This document shows, one piece after another, positions 55,866 through 64,000 of a DNA stretch of 64,000 nucleotides; the stretch's first letter is position 1, and the number at the start of each line of letters is the position of its first letter. Source of the stretch: Rapana venosa. Taxonomy: Eukaryota; Mollusca; Gastropoda; Neogastropoda; Muricidae. The DNA is taken from the NCBI GenBank assembly GCA_028751875.1, contig CM054167.1, positions 23,078,148 through 23,142,147 on the forward strand, in the 5' to 3' direction. Under the pieces are notes generated by a model. The model made no database searches and was not told the origin of the DNA. It saw only the letters and a program-made list of their open reading frames with translations. The translations under genes and the position numbers were made by a program.

Positions 55866-55904
55866 AAGCTCCATCAGTTAAATGATGTCCGCTTAGTGTT
55901 TGTG

Positions 55905-56060
55905 GGGATGGGATAGCTCGGTGGTCAGAGCACTCGCTTTCTTCAAGCTAAGGTTAGGCAGCATTCTGTGTGGTTAGTATAGTATGGTATAGTATAGTAT
56001 AGTATAGTATTAGTATAGTCTAGTATAGTATTAGTATAGTCTAGTATAGTATTTAAGTCC
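55905..56060 (+). repeat. Truncated SINE-5S head and (TAGTA)n
   Basis: 'gggatagctcggtggtcaga', 'gcactcgctttcttcaagct' and 'ggttaggcagcattctg' are the head; a 'gtatagtatagtatagta' microsatellite follows. Confidence 0.7.
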
Positions 56061-56329
56061 TAGCCAAGTCTAGTATAAGAGTAACAGTCAATAGTTTAGT
56101 ACCATTATGTATAGTATGTCACTTTATTGTTCACCATCAGTCTCAAATTTCAGGGACAATACAGGCTGCTTTCCTTCAGTGAGAAACAGGTTCACACAGA
56201 GCACGCACCATTATTTATTTTATATAGCCTGTCTGTCATGGTCTATTGAGTGTTTCCCTATCAAAGTGGGACTTATCCATCGAATTTCCAGACCCAAACC
56301 TTCCTTTTAGCCGTGGGTTCTTAGAGTGA

Positions 56330-56530
56330 TCAAATGTGTTCATATGCATGGGACCTGCGGTTTTATCATCCCCTCATCGAAGCGTAGACCCCTGAATCGC
56401 TCAAGTCTAGTGGATGGGGGAAAAGTGTTGGGCACAAATGGGGATCAAACCATTGTACACTTCTAACCCAGACTTTTCACCTTCTAGACGAGTGTGTTAC
56501 CTCTAGACCGCTGATCCACATGGTTACTAT
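56330..56530 (-). repeat. SINE-D head region
   Basis: Minus strand: 'tcagcggtctagaggtaaca', B box 'ggtttgatcccca', 'ccactagacttgagcgatt'. 56061-56329 shows no gene. Confidence 0.7.
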
Positions 56531-56700
56531 GCAGATGGGTGACGGTTTGCGTGCCTTGGCTTCAGTGCAGTCCCCTAGTTCACCCAGCTGTAAATGGGTA
56601 CCTGCCCTCTACTGAGATTTGATCGCACGATTTCATGGACACACAGGGTTGATAAAGTCAGTTTTCACCACTCAGCTATAGTGTCTGTCATTTAAGCCAA
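56531..56700. repeat. SINE mosaic (SINE-5S body plus another head end)
   Basis: 'gcagatgggtgacggtttgc' to 'aatgggtacctgccctctac' is SINE-5S body (+). Then 'gagatttgatcgcacgattt' and 'cactcagctatagtgtctgt' look like a reversed tRNA-headed SINE. Confidence 0.55.
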
Positions 56701-56723
56701 TGAATCACATAACACAATGTATA

Positions 56724-56989
56724 AAAGGTAAAGGTGTCCCATCACCTATAAGGTCTTAGGGAAGCGAGGCGTCAGAGACCTCAGCTTCTCTAGGGACCAG
56801 TATACTGAGGGTGGCGCCCATCTCCTCTCCCTCGCTGCTTTACCTTCCCTGACCCTAAAGAGGGCAGGTACCCATTTACAGCTGTGTGAACTGGGGAAAA
56901 CTACTGAAGCCAAGGCGCGCAAACGGTTACCCATCCAACTGGTAACCATGCTTGATGCTGCTTAACTTGGCTGGGGGAAAGCGAGTGCT
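56724..56989 (-). repeat. SINE-5S, 5'-truncated
   Basis: Minus strand from 'agcactcgctttcccccagc' (tRNA half partly missing) through 'ggatgggtaaccgtttgcg' to 'ctataggtgatgggacacct'. Flanked by the 12-mer acacaatgtata on both sides. Confidence 0.85.
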
Positions 56990-57001
56990 ACACAATGTAT
57001 A

Positions 57002-57290
57002 GTAGTAGTATGTTCTTTCGAGCCAGAAGGCCCATAGAGCCGGAGCTTATCCCGGTTTCTGTAGCGTTAAGCGAACTGATGGTTTTTCATCACCCCTGTG
57101 ACAGGATGCTAGTCTGTCGCCAGATACTTCCCCAGCAGAGCTGGTACCCACTTGTACACCTGGGTGGAGTGAGGAAAATAGGAGTAAAGTGTCTTTCCCA
57201 AGGACACAACACCGAGCCGAGCGGGGATCGAACCCACGACCTCTGGATCACGAGTTGACCGCCTAAACCACTCGACCACGGTGCCTCCAT
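57002..57290 (-). repeat. SINE-B, complete copy
   Basis: Same family as 9530. Flanked by acacaatgtata at 56990-57001 and 57291-57302. It ends 42 bp from the donor of the next exon. Confidence 0.9.
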
Positions 57291-57344
57291 ACACAATGTA
57301 TAACAACGACAAACTGGACAACGGTCAGTGGCTGCTGTCCTCAC

Positions 57345-57467
57345 CCTGTCCTCCAGGCGTGCTCCAGCCTTGGCCAGAAACTGGAAGATGGACAGATGAC
57401 CGTACTCTGCTGCACACATCAGCGGAGTCTTCAGGGACTTGTCAGGAGTGTGTAGGCATGCTCCAGC
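57345..57467 (-). CDS. EHMT: EHMT exon: ankyrin repeat 3
   Basis: Residues 88-128: AGACLHTPDKSLKTPLMCAA, EYGHLSIFQFLAKAGARLED, R. TPLM.AAE..HL matches the G9a/GLP repeat. Phase 0 at both ends (41 codons). Acceptor 'gatgttttcag', donor GTGAGG. Confidence 0.95.
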
Positions 57468-58059
57468 CTGAAAACATCAAGTTTTTTTTTCTTTTAATAC
57501 AGACCACACACAACCATTTTTTCCCCTGTTCCTCAGCTACATGGTTCATCAATGCTGAGATTTTTGCATAGACAGTTTTTGCCCACGAAGGTTCGGACTA
57601 AAAAAAAAATTTTAAAAAGAGGACCCCAAATTTACAAACTTTTCACAACTTTCCACCTACTGTGACAAAATCCATGAAAGTGTTTGTCAAGTTATTGCAT
57701 GTTACATACACACACAGGCCATCCACCTCCATTTTTCCTACCATGCAGGAAGCAAACAAATGATTTGCTGTGCCCAGTAAAGGGTTAAGACAGGCTATAT
57801 GCATGGCAGCTGTGATGGCCCACCCATCATTCATTGAAGCCGCCCTTTTTTTCCTTCTTTTTTTGGGGGGGCGTTTGACAGGGCGCATAACACAAACTTG
57901 TTTGCTCCCAGGAGATTTTTTTTAAAAAGCATGGGAATCCCACAATGGTACAGCCTATAATCAGCACTGTCTCAACATTCATCCGCAATGGAATACATAG
58001 GGTAAAAGCCTGCAAATATCATATCTTAAGCTTTTAAAAACACTTTTTTTTTATTCTGT

Positions 58060-58232
58060 TATTTGGAGGATGATGGAATATGTGTTTTTTTACATCCAGT
58101 CCCCGTGTGTATGCAGTTTTGTAAATGTGGTCATCCCTTCCCACCGGCACACAATGGCCTACTCTTTCAAAAAGCAGAACAGGTTTAAATGTATGTGCAA
58201 GATGTTCTGTGTGTGTTTTAGTTACTGACCCC
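58060..58232 (-). repeat. SINE-A, tail 1 + core, truncated
   Basis: 'ttatttggaggatgatggaa', 'cagtccccgtgtgtatgcag', 'cccaccggcacacaatggcc'. Tail-2 words are at 57530-57600. 57601-58059 and 58233-58600 show no gene. Confidence 0.8.
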
Positions 58233-58599
58233 CTTCCCTTTCCTGCCTTGAGGAAATTACTGGATTTATCAAACTGTGTGAAATGAAGGTATATTGGTTG
58301 ATAAGACGGCAAATATATTTCTTCTTCTTTTTTTTAAATAAAAAATAAGCACAATTTCTACAATCAGCGCACAATCATAATGGAAAAAAATGTTGCTGAG
58401 GTATTCAAAACATTCTTCTGTTTACCACTGAAACATAAAAAAGGATTCTTCTTGATACAATAATTAACCAAATTTTTTTTAAAAACCTACTTTAAACATA
58501 ACTCAAACATGTGAACAGTTTCTTCACAAAATCAATTGACGAGGTTCAGAAATACTGGCGAACTAACAGCAGAACAGCGCAATACTACACACACACAAA

Positions 58600-58714
58600 A
58601 ATGAGAAAGAGAGAGGGAGAGAGAGGAGAGAGAGACTGGGAGAGAGAGAAGAGGAGAGAGAGACTGGGGGAGAGAGAGAAGAGAGGAGGGAGAGAGAGAG
58701 AGACTGGGGGGGGG

Positions 58715-58745
<31 letters not shown>

Positions 58746-58892
58746 AGTGAGAGGAGAGAGAGAGACAGAGAGAGAGAGGAGACACAGGGCAGTGTCCTGC
58801 CTACTGACCTGCACCAGAGAGAGAGAGAGAGAGAAGTGAGAGGAGAGAGAGAGACGGAGAGAGACAGACAGACAGAGGGCATTGTCCTGCCT
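58600..58892. repeat. (GA)n array with a duplicated donor segment
   Basis: GA-rich repeats with 'gactggg' and 'gagaagtgagag' units. At 58790-58812 the array contains 'gtcctgcctactgacctgca', a copy of the exon end plus donor of exon 58899-59005. Confidence 0.93.
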
Positions 58893-58898
58893 ACTGAC

Positions 58899-59005
58899 CT
58901 GCACCAGCATGTAGACCAACGCCAGGTTACCGGAGTACACAGCGGCGTGAAGAACTGTCTGGTTGTCTTCTTCCTCGCACGTCTGGTTCGGGTCCATCCC
59001 ATCCA
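58899..59005 (-). CDS. EHMT: EHMT exon: ankyrin repeat 2
   Basis: Two bases completing M52, then residues 53-87: DGMDPNQTCEEEDNQTVLHA, AVYSGNLALVYMLVQ. DG.DPN and LHAA...G....V.MLVQ match G9a/GLP. Acceptor 'ggtgtgcag', donor GTCAGT, ends in phase 0. Confidence 0.95.
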
Positions 59006-59149
59006 CTGCACACCCATAGACATCAATGTGACACCCGCAGCATATGCATGAAGCGCACGCACACACAAACATGCATGCACACAAACACTCACTCATAGAA
59101 GTTTGTTGCGTAACATCACAGCAGTAAAAACAAAAACCAACCCCCAAAA

Positions 59150-59325
59150 CATGGGAAAAAACCTGTTTCGTATTTTGGAAGAGCAGGCCACTGTGTGCTA
59201 GTGGGAACAGGTAACAAAATTAACACAACCGCATGCACACGGGGACTGGATGTAAAAAAATACACGAGTGCTTATTCCATTATCCTCGATATAAAAGAAT
59301 AAAATAAATAAATAAAAATAAATAA
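59150..59325 (+). repeat. SINE-A core + tail 1
   Basis: 'gtattttggaagagcaggcc', 'cacacggggactggatgtaa', 'ttattccattatcctcgata' and A-rich end. Confidence 0.85.
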
Positions 59326-59384
59326 TGATGCAAAAAAGCACACAAGCGCTTATTTTTTATCCCCAAGAAACAGATTTTTTCTCT

Positions 59385-59762
59385 TCTTTCTTAGGCTAGA
59401 GCTCCGGGGTTCACCGATGGCGAGATTTTTAAAATTTGCGACTATTCCCCCCACCCCCAATATGTAGCCACATTCCAACTTCAGAGATAATATTTCAAAA
59501 CAGCACTTGTATGCATGGGTTTTACAAATTTTGTCATCCATTCCCACCCGCACAAAATGGCCTACACTTCCAAAAGGAGGAACGGGTTTTTCACATGTGC
59601 TCAAGATGCTCTGCATGCATTTGCACACAGGGCCTCGGTTTCTAGTCTCATCTGAAGGACTTTGGTTATTCAGTTTGATTTTCTCTTCAAACTGGGAAGA
59701 AAGGGCAAGGATAGGATTAGGAACCAAACCCAGAACTTTACAGTTTAATTGTTAGATGAATC
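59385..59762 (-). repeat. SINE-A, tail 2 + core + head 2-like
   Basis: 'taggctagagctccggggtt', 'cattccaacttcagagataa', core 'cccacccgcacaaaatggcc', linker 'cagtttgattttctcttcaa', and a decayed head 'aggaaccaaacccagaact'. Confidence 0.78.
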
Positions 59763-59834
59763 CTAATCTGAAAGCAGCTAAGGGAGAAGTCAAGTCTAGT
59801 GAAGTCAAAGTCACCTCACTTGTAGCACACCAAG

Positions 59835-61743
59835 ACAGAATACAGCAGACAGAACACTCAGTACAGCAGACAGAACACTCAGTACAGCAGACAGAACACT
59901 CAGTACAGCAGACAGAACACTCAGTACAGCAGACAGAACACTCAGTACAGCAGACAGAACACTCAGTACAGCAGACAGAACACTCAGTACAGCAGACAGG
60001 ACACTCAGTACAGCAGACAGAACACTCAGTACAGCAGACAGGACACTCAGTACAGCAGACAGAACACTCAGTACAGCAGACAGAACACTCAGTACAGCAG
60101 ACAGAACACTCAGTACAGAAGACAAGACACTCAGTACGAAAGACAGAACACCCAGTACAGAAGACAGCAGACAGAACACTCGGTACAGCAGACAGAACAC
60201 TCAGTACAGAAGACAGCAGACAGAACACTCGGTACAGCAGACAGAACACTCAGTACAGAAGACAGCAGACAGAACACTCGGTACAGCAGACAGAACACTC
60301 AGTACAGCAGACAGTACACTCAGTACAGAAGACAGGACACTCGGTACAGCAGACAGAACACTCAGTACAGAAGACAGGACACTCAGTACAGCAGACAGGA
60401 CACTCAGTACAGAAGACAGGACACTCGGTACAGCAGACAGAACACTCAGTACAGAAGACAGGACACTCAGTACAGCAGACAGGACACTCAGTACAGAAGA
60501 CAGGACACTCAGTACAGCAGTCAGGACACTCGGTACAGCAGACAGAACACTCGGTACAGCAGACAGGACACTCGGTACAGCAGACAGAACACTCAGTACA
60601 GAAGACAGGACACTCAGTACAGCAGACAGAACACTCAGTACAGAAGACAGGACACTCGGTACAGCAGACAGAACACTCAGTACAGAAGACAGGACACTCA
60701 GTACAGCAGTCAGGACACTCGGTACAGCAGACAGAACACTCAGTACAGCAGACAGGACACTCAGTACAGAAGACAGAACACTCAGTACAGCAGACAGGAC
60801 ACTCAGTACAGCAGACAGGACACTCAGTACAGCAGACAGGACACTCAGTACAGCAGACAGAACACTCGGTACAGAAGACAGAACACTCAGTACAGCAGAC
60901 AGGACACTCAGTACAGCAGACAGGACACTCAGTACAGCAGACAGAACACTCGGTACAGAAGACAGAACACTCAGTACAGCAGACAGGACACTCAGTACAG
61001 AAGACAGGACACTCGGTACAGAAGACAGGACACAGCAGACAGGACACTCAGTACAGAAGACAGAGCACTCAGTACAGAAGACAGGATACTCAGTGCAGAA
61101 TACAGCAGACAAGATACTCGGTACAGAAGACAGAGCACTCAGTACAGAAGACAGAGCACTCAGTACAGAAGACAGAGCACTCAGTACAGAAGACAGGACA
61201 CTCAGTACAGAAGACAGGACACTCAGTACAGAAGACAGTGCACTCAGTACAGAAGACAGTGCACTCAGTACATAACACTGAGCACAAGCAGACAGGACAC
61301 TGAGCACAGGCAGACAGAATACAGCAGACAGGGCCCTCAGTACATAACACTGAGCACAGGCAGACATGACACTGAGCACAGGCAGACAGAATACAGCAGA
61401 CATGACACACAGTACATAACACTGAGCACAGGCAGACAGAATACAGCAGACAGGGCACTCAGTACAGAACACTGAGCACAAGCAGACAGGACACTGAGCA
61501 CAGGCAGACAGAATACAGCAGACAGGGCCCTCAGTACATAACACTGAGCACAGGCAGACAGGACACTGAGCACAGGCAGACAGAATACAGCAGACATGAC
61601 ACTCAGTACAGAACACTGAGCACAAGCAGACAGGATACTGAGCACAGGCAGACAGAATACAGCAGACAGGGCCCTCAGTACATAACACTGAGCACAGGCA
61701 GACAGGACACTCAGTACAGAACACTGAGCACAGGCAGACTCAC
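59835..61743. repeat. 1.9-kb minisatellite (21 bp, then about 50 bp higher-order units)
   Basis: From 59840 to about 61265 there are over 60 units of 'agaacactcagtacagcagac' type, 21 bp each, with a/g and c/a variants. From 61265 the unit becomes 'cactgagcacaggcagacag' + 'aatacagcagacagggccct' + 'cagtacataa'. It ends at the donor of exon 61744-61826. Since 21 is a multiple of 3, ORFs of more than 500 codons stay open on both strands; they are not genes. Confidence 0.96.
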
Positions 61744-61826
61744 TGAGCATGTAGAAGACCTTGTCCATGTCCCCTTCTACAGCCGGGTGGTACATGTTCT
61801 TGGGCAGCACGCGGTACTTCTTCGGT
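61744..61826 (-). CDS. EHMT: EHMT exon: ankyrin repeat 1
   Basis: One base completing R24, residues 25-51 (PKKYRVLPKNMYHPAVEGDM, DKVFYML), and one base of M52. The donor GTGAGT overlaps the minisatellite boundary. YHPAVEGD..KV..ML corresponds to the first, irregular ankyrin repeat of G9a/GLP. Acceptor 'tgctgttggcag'. Confidence 0.9.
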
Positions 61827-63116
61827 CTGCCAACAGCAACAACACAGCCACCACAAATAACGACAAAAGTAATGATAGTAACTATGAACAGAACTTAAAA
61901 ATACTATCTTCTTTTCAAAAAAAAAAAAGGGGGAAAAAAAGGCACACAACTTCAAGGTGACTTACTGCTCATCTGTTTCATCCGCACGCATCTGCAACCA
62001 TACTACTTTAAGTGCACCAAAAAGTACCTACATACATGATACCTTAGAATACCTTGACATACTATCCTTAATTTTCAAAGAGGGTTAAAGTCACAGGTGA
62101 CATTTAGGTATTATTCATATTTCATCAGGACTGAAAAGGTGTCTAAAATTAGAACCATGAACTATGTAATCACAAAAAGATCTATGTAACATTTAGACAT
62201 GTTTGACAGACACAAATATCAGGAGGAAGAGCCACATTATATCACTATAAGAGAAAACCTCAACACATTAATAATTACATTTTGAAAATCACTTTCTATT
62301 ACCATTTGAACTGTATCAACCAATTATTCTAAGTAATTGTGTGAACTGTACCATGCTTACTTTACACTCTAGCATCACCACTACAACATTTAATTGTTAA
62401 CACTTGTTGCTGTCATCTTTTATTGCTTATTATCTAAGTATGTTGTGGTGAACTGTACTCTGCGCTTTATTTTTACACTCTTGTCATCACCACTAGCAAC
62501 ATTTTAATTGTGTGGTGAACTGTACTCTGCGCTTTATTTTTACACTCGTCATCACCACTAGTAACATTTTAATTGTTAATTGTTGCTGTCATCTTTTATT
62601 GCTTATTATCTAAGTATGTTGTGGTGAACTGTACTCTGCGCTTTATTTTTACACTCTTGTCATCACCACTAGTAACATTTTGATTGTTAACAGTTGTTGC
62701 TGTCATCTTTTATTGCTTATTATTAGCAATAGTAGGTAAAGAAGGAGCCAATGTTGTTCAAAGGTAATTTAGAGTCCTGCCTTCTTTTGTTCAAAATAAG
62801 GCTGCTGCAATATACTGCACACTTCAAACGCTGTCATAAGCTTAACTTTTTTCACATGACAGCATTTTATCCCCAATCAATGTCACAGAAGCACTAAAAA
62901 ACAACGATGCTCTTTCTCCACAAACTTCAGAAATAACTTATAAATTCTGCAGGCAATACAAATGTTATCGTTCATTTCAGGTACCAGTAACCTTTTTCCA
63001 ATAGTTGTGTTCACTGTCTCCTTGATGGCTTAAAATCACCACAGTCGGTAAACTACCAACAACATGAACAACAAATCTTTTTATTTTTTTATTTATTTTT
63101 TTTAAAAGATACAGAC
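61827..63116. other. EHMT intron with 120-180-bp tandem repeat
   Basis: No gene. At 62335-62725 three to four diverged units contain 'gtggtgaactgtactctgcg', 'ctttatttttacactcttgt' and 'ttgctgtcatcttttattgc'. Confidence 0.8.
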
Positions 63117-63189
63117 CTCTCCATCTTCAGCACGCACAGTTCCAACAGCTTCTCCAGGTTGTCTCGATCTGGACCAACTGGCAAACCAT
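63117..63189 (-). CDS. EHMT: EHMT, first exon in the window
   Basis: Two bases of an aspartate codon, residues 1-23 (GLPVGPDRDNLEKLLELCVL, KME), and two bases of R24. It is a leucine-rich helical segment just before the ankyrin repeats. Acceptor 'gttgatttacag'. The donor GTCTGT is weaker than the others. Phases agree with exon 61744-61826. The N-terminal half of the protein lies beyond position 64000. Confidence 0.8.
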
Positions 63190-63489
63190 CTGTAAATCAA
63201 CACTCTCTTTTTTATTACAGGCACAACTATAACATATAGAAACACACAATTCTTAAAACTGCAGTGACGCACACAGTTCCCATCTGTAGATCAGCAAATT
63301 CCATCCAATCATATTCACAGCCCTGCCAATGACTGTGGCCCTACCAGGACTTTTGTCTCAGTGGGTCCATTATCAGGAGAATTTCCCGTAAGCTTTCAGG
63401 CTAATTGAAGGCCCTTTCTCAAACACTTGAGGTGAAGGTAATTTGAGCATGATACGGTTTTTTTATTTTGTTTTGTTAATTGGCCAGAA

Positions 63490-63858
63490 CCTCAAGGGTC
63501 ACCAATTATGAGATTTTGCATAAGCGACCATTTGCCCACCATTAAGGTAGCTGCATTCTGACTTTAAGAATGATGTTTACATACAACACTAAAGTGCATG
63601 CACCGTTTATATTTTACCACCTGTTCCTTACTGGCATGCAATGGCCTGTTCAGAAAGGTTGAACTGGTTTTAACATGCGAGATGTTCTGTGCGCGTTTAT
63701 ACACAGGCAATCGGTTTACAGTCTCATCCACAGGACAGGGGTTGGCGCAAATGTTCACTCTTAAGGGATAAATCCCTACAAATGGGTGACTAGGTGGTGG
63801 TTCTAACCCGTGGCATCAGATTGTTAGCTCTAACCATTAGGCTATTCCGCCCCCAGCC
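63490..63858 (-). repeat. SINE-A, tail 2 + core + head 1
   Basis: 'cctcaagggtcaccaattat', 'tgcattctgactttaagaat', core words, and head 1 end 'tctaaccattaggctattcc'. 63190-63489 and 63859-64000 show no gene. Confidence 0.75.
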
Positions 63859-64000
63859 TGGCAGTTTAATCCACATTATGTTCTTTGCTTCAGGTGACCC
63901 CCATGGCATCATAGTCCAGGGCTGAGAAAGGCATAGCAAAAACCCTAAAGCTGACATGGAATGCTGGTAATAACAAACCAAGATCTCCCATGGGGTCTAT

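Noticed and set aside
59756..61303. 515-codon + ORF (and 507-codon - ORF) as a repetitive protein gene
   Set aside because: Entirely made by a 21-bp minisatellite inside an EHMT intron; open on both strands for arithmetic reasons, with no domain.

Overview
The window looks like a piece of a mollusc genome, most likely a caenogastropod snail. The evidence is intron-rich genes with GT/AG junctions, very abundant microsatellites and C/G homopolymers, and dozens of tRNA-derived SINEs. The tail sequences of those SINEs resemble, from memory, families common in caenogastropod DNA. No bacterial or phage features are present.

Two protein-coding genes lie tail to tail. Positions 1-10252 (+) hold the 3' end of an ABCA-family transporter that most resembles ABCA2. 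Exons at 1519-1622, 3929-4133, 4930-5067 and 7570-7875, plus a probable short last exon at 10226-10252, carry the second nucleotide-binding domain from Walker B onward and the cytoplasmic tail. Positions 63189 down to 37036 (-) hold the C-terminal 584 codons of an EHMT (G9a/GLP-type) histone H3K9 methyltransferase in 17 exons. These encode about eight ankyrin repeats, the nine-cysteine pre-SET, SET and post-SET. All exon phases join and the summed length stays in frame to the stop. The start of each gene lies outside the window.

The roughly 27 kb between the two stops (10253-37035) has no convincing gene. Its left part (about 10.3-20 kb) is T/G-rich and poor in SINEs, as a long 3' UTR of the + gene would be. 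Its right part (about 29-37 kb) is A/C-rich. Between them lie degraded non-LTR retrotransposons: an L2/CR1-like fragment at 22230-23170 (+) and an internally deleted RTE-like fragment at 24480-25890 (-).

The most informative content is repetitive. SINE-A is modular: at least two different tRNA-like heads and three different tails attach to one core. SINE-B has a tRNA-like head and a conserved centre. SINE-C and SINE-D are further tRNA-headed families. A fifth family (here SINE-5S) has a head that joins a tRNA 5' half to a 5S-rRNA-like promoter block. At 52671-54897 a piggyBac-type element has inserted into the internal TTAA of another copy of itself. Several EHMT minisatellites include or abut splice junctions, so some introns hold decoy copies of real splice sites. 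In the ABCA gene, a 1.1-kb C-rich tract and a 0.4-kb G-rich tract flank one exon.
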